Both the position numbers and the translations under genes were made by a program. DNA of 64,000 bases from Candidatus Tectimicrobiota bacterium. Lineage in GTDB: Bacteria > Tectomicrobia > Entotheonellia > Entotheonellales > Entotheonellaceae. The stretch lies in assembly GCA_026005175.1 (NCBI GenBank), contig BPKO01000001.1:620001-684000 (forward strand). The letters are read 5' to 3'. The notes under the pieces were generated by a model. The model was given only the letters and a program-made list of their open reading frames with translations. It did not search any database and was not told the origin of the DNA. Positions within the stretch are counted from its first letter, which is position 1. Every line of letters begins with the position of its first letter. Shown piece by piece: positions 40,601 to 51,298 of the stretch.

Positions 40601-42501
40601 TATCCCGGCAGCTCGCTGATGACCAAAGCCACTGCCCGCACCGGCAGCCTGCCCGGGGCCAGCGTGGCCGGGGCCAGGCTCCAGGCCACCAGTAGGGGCG
40701 AATGCTGCGCTTCGGTCAGGCGCCGATCCCCGAAGTAGTGCTGCAACAGCACCTCCTGCAGGGTGGCAAGGCGGGTGTCGGCGGTGGTCGGATGGCGCCT
40801 GAGCAGCGCTTGCCACAGTGCTTCCTGGGGACGCTCGGCAGGCTGCAGCTCGGGGTAAATGTCTTCGTCGATTTCTTGTCCCGGCGCCAAGCTTCCCAAA
40901 GGAAAGAGCTTGCCCCGGTACACTAGCGTGGCGCCCTCCAGCGGGAAAGGCCCTTGGTTGCGCAGCCGCAGGCTCAGGCCGAGCGGATGGGGCGTGGCCG
41001 TTACTTGCAGCGGGGCCGAGGTCAGGCTCTCCACGCTGAAGACGCGCAGCGTCCAGGCGCCAAGCCCCAAGTGGCGAATGGTGGCGGTCTCGGCGATACC
41101 GAACTCGAGCTGTGTCCCCGCTGTGCCGACGCCGCGGGCAAACGTGTGGTGCATCACCGCTGTGGGGGAGCGCAAGGCAAGGGCATACTCGCCGCCGCGC
41201 ACGGCAAACAACCCCAGGTAGCCGCGCACGTGGGCGTAGCCGGTATCGGACAGCACTTCCACCGTGGACAGATCAAAAAGCACCGCCGCGTGCTGCAAGG
41301 TCCGCTCCGCCGGCAGCTGCACGGCAGCCAGGCTGAACCCCACGATGCCCGCCCCCACAATACTCACGTACGCGCGCCGCCGTCCTCGCTTTTTGCCCAG
41401 CTGCCAGAAGCACACGCCCAGCGTGCCGCCGTAAGCCAGGAGGAATAGGCCCAGCGTGAGGTGCGACGGATAGGTAAAAAGCGGTCGATTCAGCGCCTTA
41501 AGCACCGGGTGCGCTTCGTCGAGCAGCCCCAGTTCGGCGAAGAGGCGGCCGTAATCGACCGACTCGTCAAGCTGCAGGAGGTCTCGCCACAGGGCACGGT
41601 TGCCTTGCCATCCGGCCAGCGCGGCATAGTCGATGGCGAGGAAGACCACCCGCCCTTTGCCAAATGGCCGCTGGGCCAGCAGCGGCTGCTCCGGGGTGCC
41701 CACGGTCACTGCCCCCGCAACCAGGTGCGAGGTCACCACCATCAGCGGCACAGGGGGCAAGGGAACGCCGTAGTGGGTTGCCAGGGCCGGCAAGCCTTGA
41801 CGGCGCTGCAATCCCACCACCTGGACCGGGAGCAGGGCCTGCAGGCGAGGCTCCTGCAGCAAGCGAAACTGGGCATCGGCGGCCACGATCAGGGTGCCGC
41901 CGCGGGCCAACCACTGGCGGAGTGCCGTAAACTGTGCCTCGCTTAGGGCCTGCAACGAGACCCCTTTGAGCACCACCGCCGTCACGCTGTCGTAGCCGCT
42001 CCACTGCCGTGGCAGGGCCTGCGGCATCACGTAAACGATGCGGGTGTGACGGTGAGCCAGCGGGGCCAGAAACTCAAGATCGGGGGTACGGGTCACCCCA
42101 AGGATGAGGTGCTCGGCGTGCAAGGCCCGCCGCAGATCAAGGCGTTTCTGGGCAACCAGACCGGCAGGGGTAGACAGGGAAACTTCAACGGGGTGGCTGA
42201 TGCTGGCAACGGGGACGGTAAAGACGTACCGCTTGCGGGCGCGGTGGGGAAGCTCGACTTGGCGCGTAAAGGTAACCACGTGCAGGTCGCCGCGGAACTC
42301 GCTGCCCCGCCACACCCGCACGCCCAGCGTTCCTACCAGGGGCGGCCCCAGGTTGTGGACGGTCACCGTGACCGGGTTCCACTTCTCCAGGCGCACCGTC
42401 CCCTGCAGTCCCAGGGTGGCTTCGAGGGTGACCCGCGCCGCCGCAAGGGCCGGCCACAGCCCTAGCAGCAGCACCACCACTGCCCACCCGTCCCGTCTCA
42501 T
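40600..42501 (-). CDS. Exported membrane protein of unknown function, first gene of the MoxR cluster
   Basis: 633 aa from ATG 42501 (GTGGAGC upstream). A signal peptide (GWAVVVLLLGLWPALAAA) leads to a beta-rich periplasmic domain (VTLEATLGLQGTVRLEKWNPVTVTV), then a GATase/ThuA-like segment (QWLARGGTLIVAADAQF, then FGKGRVVFLAIDY). Two helices lie near 385-440 (LTLGLFLLAYGGTLGVCFW), followed by a second beta domain. The overall plan (Ig-like, GATase-like, membrane) resembles the VWA proteins of the same cluster but lacks a MIDAS motif. Probably a structural partner; no catalytic residue is evident. Confidence 0.6.
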   Translation of the reverse strand: MRRDGWAVVVLLLGLWPALAAARVTLEATLGLQGTVRLEKWNPVTVTVHNLGPPLVGTLGVRVWRGSEFRGDLHVVTFTRQVELPHRARKRYVFTVPVASISHPVEVSLSTPAGLVAQKRLDLRRALHAEHLILGVTRTPDLEFLAPLAHRHTRIVYVMPQALPRQWSGYDSVTAVVLKGVSLQALSEAQFTALRQWLARGGTLIVAADAQFRLLQEPRLQALLPVQVVGLQRRQGLPALATHYGVPLPPVPLMVVTSHLVAGAVTVGTPEQPLLAQRPFGKGRVVFLAIDYAALAGWQGNRALWRDLLQLDESVDYGRLFAELGLLDEAHPVLKALNRPLFTYPSHLTLGLFLLAYGGTLGVCFWQLGKKRGRRRAYVSIVGAGIVGFSLAAVQLPAERTLQHAAVLFDLSTVEVLSDTGYAHVRGYLGLFAVRGGEYALALRSPTAVMHHTFARGVGTAGTQLEFGIAETATIRHLGLGAWTLRVFSVESLTSAPLQVTATPHPLGLSLRLRNQGPFPLEGATLVYRGKLFPLGSLAPGQEIDEDIYPELQPAERPQEALWQALLRRHPTTADTRLATLQEVLLQHYFGDRRLTEAQHSPLLVAWSLAPATLAPGRLPVRAVALVISELPG

Positions 42502-42581
42502 GGGTTGCTCCACCTCTACACTACGCGGCGGCAGCTTACCGATCCCAGCCCACCTTGTCAACGACGATTCGGCTTGCCGGC

Positions 42582-43559
42582 TCAGGGGTTGGCTTGCGGG
42601 GCATCGCCCAGCCCGGGGACCCCGCCAGCGCTGCGCGCTGCCCGCACGGCGCGGACCAGGCAAGCGGCGACCAAATCGGCTGCCACCACGCCCAGTCGGG
42701 TGAGGTCGGCCGGCTGCGAGCCGGTCGACACGGCAAACAGCAAGTCGCCATCAAAGAGGGTGTGGGCCGGGGAGAGGGCCCGCGTTACCCCCTGGTGGGC
42801 CAATTGCGCCAGTTTCTGGGCCTGCGGCTTGCTCAGGCGGGCGTTGGTGGCCACCACGCCCAGCGTCGTACTGGTGCCTTGCGGCAGCTGGGACGTCTTG
42901 CCCAGGCGGATCTGCTGGGCGCTGTCCGCCAGCACCAGGCTGTCGGGCGCCAGGCGCGCCCCGGCAAGCAGCCGCCCGCTGCGGACATCGACGACGTCGC
43001 CAAAGGCATTGCAAACCACGAGGGCGCCCAGCCACACGGCCTCGTCGAGGCAGACACTGGCGGTTCCCACCCCGCCTTTCATGGCGCAGCGCATGCCAAA
43101 GAGCTTGCCCACCGTGGCGCCGGTGCCGGCGCCGGCATTGCCTTCGGCCACCGCACCCGCTGTTGCGGCGCGGCAGGCGGCATAGCCCATGGCGGCGTCT
43201 GGCCGGCGCGTGGCCGAGCCGAGGCCAAGGTCAAAGAGAATGGCGGCCGGCACCAGGGGCACGCGCGCTGCCGGCATGGGAAACCCGATGCCCATCTCTT
43301 CTAGGGCGCGCATCACCCCGCTGGCCGCCTCCAGCCCATAAGCGCTGCCGCCCGCCAGGGTGATGGCGTGAATGCGGGGTGCCAGATGCAAGGCACTCAG
43401 GGTTTCGAGCTCGCGCGTGCCAGGGGCCGAGCCGCGGATGTCCACCCCACCCACGGCCCCCGCGGGGAAAACGAGCACGGTACAGCCGGTAAGGGCCTGC
43501 GCGTCGCTTTCCTGGCCGACCAGCACGCCGGGGACATCGGTGATGGCATGCCAGACCAT
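42582..43559 (-). CDS. P1 family (S58) peptidase, DmpA-like aminopeptidase
   Basis: 325 aa from ATG 43559 (AAGGAGGGGCT upstream). N-terminal nucleophile-type hydrolase that self-cleaves. Family marks: TDVPGVLVGQ at the start, ITLAGGSAYGLEAASGVM, EGNAGAGTGATVGKL, and VVATNARLSKPQAQKLA near the expected cleavage site, where the Thr of VVATNA is a possible nucleophile in place of the usual Ser. The group includes D-/beta-aminopeptidases. Physiological substrate unknown. Confidence 0.86.
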   Translation of the reverse strand: MVWHAITDVPGVLVGQESDAQALTGCTVLVFPAGAVGGVDIRGSAPGTRELETLSALHLAPRIHAITLAGGSAYGLEAASGVMRALEEMGIGFPMPAARVPLVPAAILFDLGLGSATRRPDAAMGYAACRAATAGAVAEGNAGAGTGATVGKLFGMRCAMKGGVGTASVCLDEAVWLGALVVCNAFGDVVDVRSGRLLAGARLAPDSLVLADSAQQIRLGKTSQLPQGTSTTLGVVATNARLSKPQAQKLAQLAHQGVTRALSPAHTLFDGDLLFAVSTGSQPADLTRLGVVAADLVAACLVRAVRAARSAGGVPGLGDAPQANP

Positions 43560-43580
43560 AGCCCCTCCTTCGCTTCAAGC

Positions 43581-44582
43581 TCAGGACTGTGCGGCCCCGT
43601 CCGCCGGCGGGAAGTCGGGTGCCCCCGCGTACGCTTGTTGCAGCAGGGCGATAAGGGCCGCCAGATCTTCGGGCAAAGGGGCACTGAACTCCAGCCACGC
43701 CCCGCTGCTTGGGTGCTGGAAGCGGATCCACTCGGCGTGCAGGGCCTGCCGCTTCCATGCGCGCAGTGCCCGCTCGACCTCGGGATGCTGGGGACAGCGC
43801 AAGCTGCCGCCGCCGTACAAGGGATCCCCCAGCACCGGATGCCCGAGGTGGGCGAGGTGCACGCGGATCTGGTGCGTGCGGCCCGTCTCCAGGGTTAATT
43901 GCAGCATGCTGACCGGTCCCCAGGTGGCCAGCACCTGGTAGTGCGTGCGCGCCGGCCGCCCCCCGGGCACCACGGCCATTTTGTGCCGCTGCCGGGGATG
44001 GCGGGCAATGGGGGCATCGATGGTGCCCTGAGGCGCCGGGGGCCGCCCGCGCACCAGCGCCACGTAGCGCCGCTGCAGCCGGCGGGCTTTGAGCTGCGCC
44101 GCCAGGTGGCGGTGGCTGCGGTCGTGCTTGGCCACCAGCAGCAGGCCAGAGGTGTCTTTATCCAGCCGGTGCACGATGCCCGGCCGCAGCTCCCCGCCAA
44201 TGCCGGACAGCGTGCGGCAGTGGTAGAGGAGCGCATTGACCAGCGTATCCTGGGCGTGGCCGGGTGCCGGATGCACCACCAGGCCGGGGGGTTTGTTGAC
44301 CACCAGCAGGTCGGCATCCTCGTAAAGCACCTGTAAGGGGAGGGGCTGCGGCGTTAGGGCCGGGGGGCGCGGCGGCGGCAGCTGCACCACGATCACTTCC
44401 CCTCCGCGCAGGCGATAGCTGGCCTCGGCCCGCCCGCGTTCTACCTGCACATGCCCTTGCTGGATGAGCCGCTGGGCTTGGGTGCGCGAGAGGGAGGCAA
44501 GCCGGCGGGCAAGGTAAGCGTCGAGTCGCGAGCCCGCTTCCTGGGGGGAAACTGGCAACCTGTAGACCTCAGGGCCGCTCAT
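43581..44582 (-). CDS. rluD: Ribosomal large subunit pseudouridine synthase, RluD family
   Basis: 333 aa from ATG 44582, which overlaps the lspA stop by 14 bases. An S4 RNA-binding domain ([23 protein letters not shown]) is followed by the catalytic domain with [15 protein letters not shown], whose Asp is the nucleophile, and the conserved [25 protein letters not shown]. RluD modifies 23S rRNA helix 69. Pairing with lspA is a widespread gene order. Confidence 0.93.
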   Translation of the reverse strand: MSGPEVYRLPVSPQEAGSRLDAYLARRLASLSRTQAQRLIQQGHVQVERGRAEASYRLRGGEVIVVQLPPPRPPALTPQPLPLQVLYEDADLLVVNKPPGLVVHPAPGHAQDTLVNALLYHCRTLSGIGGELRPGIVHRLDKDTSGLLLVAKHDRSHRHLAAQLKARRLQRRYVALVRGRPPAPQGTIDAPIARHPRQRHKMAVVPGGRPARTHYQVLATWGPVSMLQLTLETGRTHQIRVHLAHLGHPVLGDPLYGGGSLRCPQHPEVERALRAWKRQALHAEWIRFQHPSSGAWLEFSAPLPEDLAALIALLQQAYAGAPDFPPADGAAQS

Positions 44583-45083
44583 CCTGTGGCCGCTCCAACC
44601 GCCGCGGGGAGCGCCGCAGGGCATCGAGAAGCAAACACCCCACGCCAAGGCAGATGGCGCTGTCGGCGAAGTTAAACGCCGGCCAGTGGTAACGGTGGTA
44701 CCAGTGCACGTCGAGGAAGTCGATCACCTCTCCCAGCCACAGGCGGTCGATGCCGTTGCCCAGCGCCCCGCCCACGATCAGCCCGATGCCCCCAGCGGCT
44801 CAGCGGCCGCTGGCTGGCCCCCGCGGTGGTAGTAGGCCACCAGCACCGCCACCGCCACGGCGGTAATGACGGCAAAGAAAAGGCGCAGAAACGCCGGGTC
44901 TTGCCGGGCCAGCAGGCCAAACGCCGCTCCGGGGTTGCGCACGTAGGTCAGGGCAAAGAAGTTGGGAATTACCGGCCGCGACTCGTGTAGGGCAAAGGTG
45001 GCGTGCACGTAGAGCTTGCTTCCCTGGTCGAGAAGCACCACCAGGGCCACCAGGCTCAGAAAAAGGCGCCAGCGCGGTTGCAT
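44569..45083 (-). CDS. lspA: Lipoprotein signal peptidase LspA (frame disrupted)
   Basis: Aspartyl peptidase of the inner membrane that removes the signal peptide of diacylated prolipoproteins, about 171 aa after repair. Start ATG 45083 overlaps the ileS stop. Motifs: [26 protein letters not shown], then in the next frame [16 protein letters not shown] and FNFADSAI, which carry the two catalytic Asp residues. The shift lies in the C5 run at 44789-44793 (+ strand); here one base appears to be missing. Four helices are expected and seen. Confidence 0.9.
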
Positions 45084-47876
45084 CACAGGCTCTGGAGGCA
45101 AGCGGCGCAGCGTCCGCACACCGTGGGATGGGCGTCCCAGCAGCCCACATCCTCTTGATAGCGCCAGCATCGCGCGCACTTTTGCCCCGGGGCGCGGCTA
45201 ACCAAGACGTGCAGCCCGGGGATCTCCTCGCTGGCAAAGGCCGCCGCCGGGGCAGGTCCGGTAGCCAGCGACACTTTGGAGACGATGAACAGGGTGTCGA
45301 GGGTATCGGCATAGGCGGTGACCAGCGCCTGCCAGGCTTCAGGCACGTAGAGGGTGACGTGGGCGTCAAGGGACTGGCCGATCTGCTTGGCCTGGCGGAC
45401 GATTTCCAGGGCCTTGGCTACTTCCCGCCGCAGGGTGAGCAGGCGCTCCCAGCGGGCGCCGAGCTCGGGCTGCAGCCACTCCGCCGGCATGTCGGCAAAG
45501 GTGGTCAGGTGTACGCTGGGGGCCAAGGCGAGGGCCCCAGGCAGGTGCCGCCAGATCTCCTCGGCAGTAAAGGCCAGCACCGGCGCCATGAGGCGCACCA
45601 TGGCCATCATGATATCGTAGAGCACGGTCTGCGCCGCACGCCGCTCCCGCGAGCGCGGCGCCAGGGTGTAGAGGCGGTCCTTGAGCACGTCGAGATAAAA
45701 GGCGCTGAGATCAACGGCGCAGAAGTTGTGCAGGGTGTGATAAACCACGTGATAGGCGTAGTCGCGGTAAGCCTGCCGGATGCGCGCCGCCACCACCGCC
45801 AGGCGGTGCAGCAGGTACTGGTCGATCTCCAGCAAGTCCTCGTAGGCCACGCGGTCGGTGGCCGGGTCGAAGTCATAGAGGTTGCCGAGGATAAAGCGGC
45901 TGGTGTTGCGAATGCGCCGGTAGGCTTCGGTGAGGCGCGTCAGAATTTCGTGGGAGAGGCGAATGTCCTCGCGGTAATCGACGTGCGCCACCCACAGGCG
46001 CAGGATTTCGGCGCCGTAGCGGCTGATGAGCTGCTGGGGCTCGATGACGTTGCCGAGTGACTTGGACATCTTGCGCCCTTCCCCATCGACGACAAAGCCG
46101 TGGGTGAGGACGGTGCGGTATGGGGGGGCATGGCGCGTGGCCACCGCTTCCAGCAGCGAGCTGTGGAACCAGCCCCGGTGCTGGTCGCTTCCCTCCAGGT
46201 ACATGTCTGCCGGCCAGCGCAAGTCGGGGCGGCGCTCGAGCACCGCCGCGTGGCTAACTCCCGAGTCGAACCATACGTCGAGGATGTCCTCTTCTTTTCG
46301 AAAGTCGCTGCCGCCGCAGCGAGAGCAGCGAAAGCCCGGTGGCACCAGCTCCGCTGCCGGGCCGCTCGAACCACACGTCGGCGCCTTCGCGTTCGACCAG
46401 AGCCGCCACGTGCTCGGCCACCTCCTGCGACAGCAGGAACGTCTCGCAGGCGGTGCACTGCACCACGGTGATTGGCACGCCCCAGGCGCGCTGGCGCGAA
46501 ATACACCAGTCGGGGCGGTGGCGGATCATGTCGTAGATGCGGTTCTCGCCGCGCGCCGGGATCCACTCTACCTGGCGAATGGCCTCCAGAGCGCGCTGAC
46601 GCAGGTTGTTGGCTTCCAGGGAGATGAACCACTGCGCCGTGGCGCGGAAAATGACGGGATTCTTACAGCGCCAGCAGTGCGGGTAGCTGTGCGTGTAGTC
46701 CTCAGCCAGCAGCAAGCGGCCGCGGCGGCGCAGCTCGTCGAGGATCACCGCGTTGGCCGAAAAGACGTCCAGACCCGCCACCAGAGGCGTTCCCGGCACG
46801 AAGCGGCCGTGGTCGTCGACGGGATTCTCCACCGGCAGACCGTAACGCTCGCCCACCTCGAAGTCTTCTTGGCCGTGGGCCGGTGCCGTGTGCACGGCCC
46901 CCGTGCCGTACTCGAGCGTCACGTGCGTGCCCAAAACGAGCAGCGAGGGGCGTGCCAGGAAGGGATGCTCGGCTTTGAGGCCCTCGAGCTCTTTGCCCTT
47001 GCACGTACACAAGGGACGGTAGTGGGACATCCCCAGCTTGGCAAAGACCTGCGGCGCCAGTTCGGCCGCCACCAGGTAGACCCAGTCTCCAACCTCGGCA
47101 GCCAGATAGTCAAAGTCCGGATGCAGCGCGACGGCCTGGTTGGCCAGCAGCGTCCAGGGGGTCGTCGTCCAGACCAGCACCGCCACGCGCTTGTCCTGTA
47201 GCGCCGGGAACTTGCCGGCCGCGCCTTCCTGCAAGGGAAAAGCAACGTAAATCGAGGGCGAGCAGTGCGCTTCGTACTCCACTTCGGCTTCGGCCAGCGC
47301 CGTGACACAGGAAATGCACCAGTAAACCGGCTTCAGCCCACGGTACACGCCGCCGTTGCCGAGGAACTTGCCCAGCTCGCGGACAATCACCGCCTCGTAG
47401 TCATAAGACATGGTGAGGTAGGGGTGTTCCCAGTCCCCGATGACTCCGAGCCGCTTGAACTCCTCGCGCTGAATGGCGATGAAGCGCTCGGCATAGGCCC
47501 GGCAGTGCTGCCGGATGGCCGTCTTGCTCAGCTGGTGGCGCTTGGGTCCAAGCTCAAGATCGACCTGGTGCTCGATGGGCAAGCCGTGGCAGTCCCAGCC
47601 CGGCACATAGACGGCATCGAAGCCTTCCATTTGCTTTGTCTTCACCACGAGATCCTTGAGGATCTTGTTGAGCGCCGTGCCCATGTGGATATGGCCGTTG
47701 GCGTAAGGCGGCCCGTCGTGCAGGATGTACTTGGGCCGGCCCTGGGCCTGGCGGCGCAGGGCCTGGTAGAGCCCCATCTCCTCCCACAGGCGCAAAAACT
47801 CCGGCTCGCGCTGGGGCAGGTTGGCCTTCATGGGGAAGGCGGTTTGCGGCAGGTTCAGCGTCGCCTTGTAATCCAT
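45083..47876 (-). CDS. ileS: Isoleucyl-tRNA synthetase (frame disrupted)
   Basis: Class I synthetase charging tRNA-Ile, about 930 aa after repair, start ATG 47876. HIGH-type motif [12 protein letters not shown], editing domain (about 200-390), KMSKS motif [10 protein letters not shown], and a C-terminal zinc finger ([17 protein letters not shown]). After ADVWFERP the expected CP segment ([16 protein letters not shown]) is in the next frame; one extra C or G at 46357-46361 explains it. As printed, its first part is in frame with the damaged trpS tail, which mimics a fusion. Confidence 0.92.
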
Positions 47877-47890
47877 ACGGGGGTCTCCGC

Positions 47891-48879
47891 TTAGACGTGC
47901 ATCGTCTCGCGAACTTCCGCCATGGTTGCCTGGGCGATCTGCCGGGCACGCGCGCTGCCTTCGACGAACACCTCCATGGCTTCGGCCGGGTGGGGCCGCG
48001 TAGTAAGCCCGTCTTTCGTGCAGCGGCTGCAGCTGCTCGAGCATGTTGTTAATCAGTACCCCCTTGCAGTCCAGGCAGCCAATGCCGGCGGTGCGGCAGC
48101 CATGGGCCACTTCTTGCCGCTGGGCTTCAGAGCTGTAGACGCGGTGGTAGGCAAAGACCGGGCAAATTTCAGGGTTACCAGGGTCACTGCGGCGCTTGCG
48201 CGCCGGGTCGGTGACCATGACTTTGACTTTCTGGGTCAGCTCCGCCGCGCTGTCGGACAAATAAATCACATTGTCGTAGCTCTTGCTCATCTTGCGGCCG
48301 TCGAGTCCTGGCAACTTGGGCACCTCGGTGAGCAAGGGCTGGGGTTCGGGGAAGAGCTCGACGCCGTAGAGATGGTGAAAGCGCCTGACCACTTCGCGCG
48401 TGAACTCGATATGCGGTACCTGGTCGATCCCTACCGGCACCCAGTGGGGCCTTGTAGATGATGATGTCAGCCGCTTGCAGCAGCGGGTAGCCCAGAAACC
48501 CGTAGGTGTTGAGGTCGCGGTCCCGGAGCTCTTGCTGCTGCTCTTTGTACGTGGGCACCCGCTCCAGCCAGGGCAGGGGCGTGATCATCGACAGCAGCAA
48601 GTGCAGCTCGGCGTGCTCGGGCACGCGCGACTGAATAAAGAGGACGCTCTTGGCCGGATCGAGCCCGGCGCTCAGGTAGTCGATGGCAATCTCCTGAACC
48701 CAAGTGCGCAGCTGCGCCGTGTCGGCATAGCCCGTGGTCAGGGCGTGCCAGTCGGCGATGAAGTAAAAGCACGCATAGCGGTCCTGTAGCTGCACCCAGT
48801 TGCGCAGCGCCCCAAGCAGGTTGCCCAAGTGCAGCTTGCCCGACGCCCGCATGCCGCTGAGAACGCGCTCTTTCGTCAT
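47891..48879 (-). CDS. trpS: Tryptophanyl-tRNA synthetase (two frame disruptions)
   Basis: Class I synthetase charging tRNA-Trp, about 328 aa after repair, start ATG 48879 (GGTGGAGGAGT upstream). HIGH motif [18 protein letters not shown] motif [13 protein letters not shown]. Two extra G bases (G runs at 48446-48449 and 47992-47995, both in GTGGGGCC) shift the frame before [10 protein letters not shown] and after RRAYYAA. The true C-terminus [20 protein letters not shown] is in the last frame, ending at TAA 47891. Lies 14 bases from ileS. Confidence 0.9.
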
Positions 48880-49177
48880 ACTCCTCCACCCTGTCCGTTA
48901 ACCCGTGAGCCGGCCCCCCTGCTGCGTGCACGACGTTGCCCACCTCATGCGCTCTGATGCCTGCGGAGGAATCAAAGGCGAGGCGCCTAAGGGGAGTAGG
49001 GTGTCTGTCCTGACAGAAGAACAAATGTAGTCAATCTTCTTCTGCCTCGTCAAGCCTCGCGTACCGCATCGCACCACGGCAGCACAATCGCTATTGCCTC
49101 GAGGGCGGCAACGATAGTACACTGCTAGAGGAAACCGTACAACCGCACGTCGTGAGCGGCTTTTTGGCAGGTGGTCT
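48880..49177. promoter_or_regulatory. Divergent intergenic region between trpS and nfeD
   Basis: 298 bases without a convincing gene. It contains a 6-bp AGAAGA/TCTTCT inverted repeat (49015-49040) and, on the plus strand, TTGCCT (49094-49099), 18 bases, TACACT (49118-49123), a weak promoter candidate for nfeD. No Trp-specific leader peptide or T-box was recognised for trpS. Confidence 0.35.
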
Positions 49178-50473
49178 ATGCGCATACGAATTTTGGCAGT
49201 CGGCACGGGGTTCTTCCTTCTCTGGCTGGGCGTGACGTCGGCCAGGGCGCTCACCCACGTCGACGTGCTGACCGTCGAAGGGGTCATCAATCCGGTGGTG
49301 GTCGAGTACATGACGGCGGGGATCGCGCGGGCCGAGGAGGAAGGCGCCCGGGCGGTGATTTTCCAGCTCGACACTCCAGGGGGGCTGGTCGAATCGACGC
49401 GCCTCATTGTGAAGGCCTTGCTCAACGCCAATGTGCCAACGGTGGTCTACGTGGCTCCCAGCGGAGCACGGGCCGCCTCGGCCGGCACGTTTATCACTAT
49501 GGCGGCGCACGTGGCGGCCATGGCGCCGGGAACCAACATCGGGGCGGCGCATCCGGTAGCGGGTGGGGGGCAGGACATCGAAGGCGACATGCGTAAAAAA
49601 ATCGAGAACGATCTGGCGGCCTTTGCGCGCTCGATTGCCGAGCAACGCGGCCGCAACGCCGATTGGGCCGAGCAAGCGGTGCGCGAGAGCGTCTCGGTCA
49701 CAGAGAGCGAAGCCCTGAAGCTTAACGTCATCGATCTTATCGCCGAAGACGTGGCCGATTTGCTGGCCAAGCTCGACGGCCGCCAGGTGACGGTGGCCGG
49801 CAAAGAAGTGACGCTGCAAACGGGCAAGGCGGTGGTGCAGTACCGCGAGATGAGCTGGCGGCAGCGCCTCCTGGCAGCCCTTTCGCACCCGCAAATCGCC
49901 CTCATCTTGCTCAGCCTTGGCTCCATTGGCCTGCTCATCGAGCTGTACAATCCCGGCCTCATCTTCCCCGGCGTGGTGGGGGCTATTTCCCTGCTGCTGG
50001 CGTTTTACTCCCTGCAGACGCTGCCCATCAACTACGCCGGCCTCCTCCTCATCGGCCTGGCCCTGGTGCTGTTTATTCTGGAAACCCAGATCCCCAGCTT
50101 TGGCATGCTCACCGTGGGAGGCATCGTGTCGATGTTCCTGGGCTCGCTGATGCTGGTGGACTCCCCTGAAGAGTACCTGCGTATTCCCCTGTCGACGATC
50201 ATCGCCGTGGTGGGCACCACCGCGGCGCTGTTCACGTTTGTCATCGGGGCGGCCGTGCGCAGCGTCAAGCGCCGGCCGGTAAGCGGCCAGGAAGGGCTAA
50301 TTGGCGAGCGCGGTAAAGTGGTACGGCGCATCGATCCGGAAGGGACGGTTTTTGTGCGCGGCTCGCTATGGACGGCGCGCAGCACGACGCCACTCGAGGA
50401 AGGAACCCCCATCCGGGTGGTGCGGGTCGAGGGACTGAAGCTCATCGTGGAAAAGGCCACAGAGGAGACCTAA
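49178..50473 (+). CDS. NfeD-type membrane serine protease (ClpP class)
   Basis: 431 aa from ATG 49178. A signal peptide (LAVGTGFFLLWLGVTSARA) precedes an N-terminal ClpP/SppA-like domain with the catalytic Ser in PSGARAASAGTFI and Lys in MRKKIEND. A multi-helix region (about 235-340, including IALILLSLGSIGLLIEL) and the C-terminal NfeD OB-fold (GLIGERGKVVRRIDPEGTVFVRG) follow. Such proteins pair with an SPFH protein and cleave stomatin-type hydrophobic tails; the partner is three bases downstream. Confidence 0.94.
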   Translation: MRIRILAVGTGFFLLWLGVTSARALTHVDVLTVEGVINPVVVEYMTAGIARAEEEGARAVIFQLDTPGGLVESTRLIVKALLNANVPTVVYVAPSGARAASAGTFITMAAHVAAMAPGTNIGAAHPVAGGGQDIEGDMRKKIENDLAAFARSIAEQRGRNADWAEQAVRESVSVTESEALKLNVIDLIAEDVADLLAKLDGRQVTVAGKEVTLQTGKAVVQYREMSWRQRLLAALSHPQIALILLSLGSIGLLIELYNPGLIFPGVVGAISLLLAFYSLQTLPINYAGLLLIGLALVLFILETQIPSFGMLTVGGIVSMFLGSLMLVDSPEEYLRIPLSTIIAVVGTTAALFTFVIGAAVRSVKRRPVSGQEGLIGERGKVVRRIDPEGTVFVRGSLWTARSTTPLEEGTPIRVVRVEGLKLIVEKATEET

Positions 50474-50475
50474 CC

Positions 50476-51298
50476 ATGCCAGGCATTGGATTTATCCTCC
50501 TCGTTGTCTTGCTCATCCTGGCCAACGCCATCAAGATCCTGCGCGAGTGGGAACGCGGCGTCGTGCTGCGCCTGGGGAAGTTTCAGGCGGTGCGGGGGCC
50601 GGGCATCACCTTTGTGATTCCCATGATCGAGCGCATGTACCGCATCAACACGCGCGTCATCACCGTCGACGTGCCTCCCCAGGACGTCATCACCAAGGAC
50701 AACGTCACCCTCAAGGTGAACGCGGTGGTGTTTTTCCGCATCTTGAGCCCCAAAGAGGCGGTGATCAACGTCGAGGACTACTACGCCGCCACCTACCAGA
50801 AGGCGCAGACGGTGCTGCGCAACGTCCTCGGGCAGTTCGAGCTCGACGAGCTGCCTCTCCGAGCGCGACCGCATCAATCACCGCCTGCAGTCGATTCTCG
50901 ACTCGGAAACCGACCAGTGGGGCATCAAGGTCGATGCGGTGGAAATCAAGCATGTCGACTTGCCCCAGGAAATGCAGCGGGCCATGGCCCGCCAGGCGGA
51001 AGCCGAACGCGAGCGCCGCTCCAAAATCATCGCTGCCGAAGGCGAGTACCAGGCTTCCAGGCGCCTTGCCGAAGCGGCCGACATCATGGGCCGGCATCCT
51101 ATTGCCGTGCAGCTGCGCTTCTTGCAAACCCTCTCCGAGGTGGCCACGGAGAACAACTCGACGATCATCTTCCCCATTCCTATCGACCTCCTCAGGCCGC
51201 TCCTGGAGCTCGAGAACCGCACCCAGCAGCCGGTGGGCGGCCCGGCGCCGGGCTCGCTGCCGGTAGCGGATCCGGCGGGTGCGCCTGCCGCACAATAG
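50476..51298 (+). CDS. SPFH/band 7 slipin (stomatin homologue; frame disrupted)
   Basis: About 273 aa after repair, from ATG 50476. One N-terminal hydrophobic hairpin ([15 protein letters not shown]), then the band 7 domain ([42 protein letters not shown]). After FELDEL, one extra C in CTGCC (50854-50855) shifts the frame; the continuation [16 protein letters not shown] is in the next frame through [15 protein letters not shown]. Membrane microdomain scaffold working with NfeD. The proline-rich tail overlaps kdsA on the other strand. Confidence 0.92.

Noticed and set aside
46254-48440. A true TrpS-IleS fusion protein
   Set aside because: The natural trpS ending and stop (47891) survive in another frame and ileS has its own ATG at 47876; an extra base mimics a fusion.
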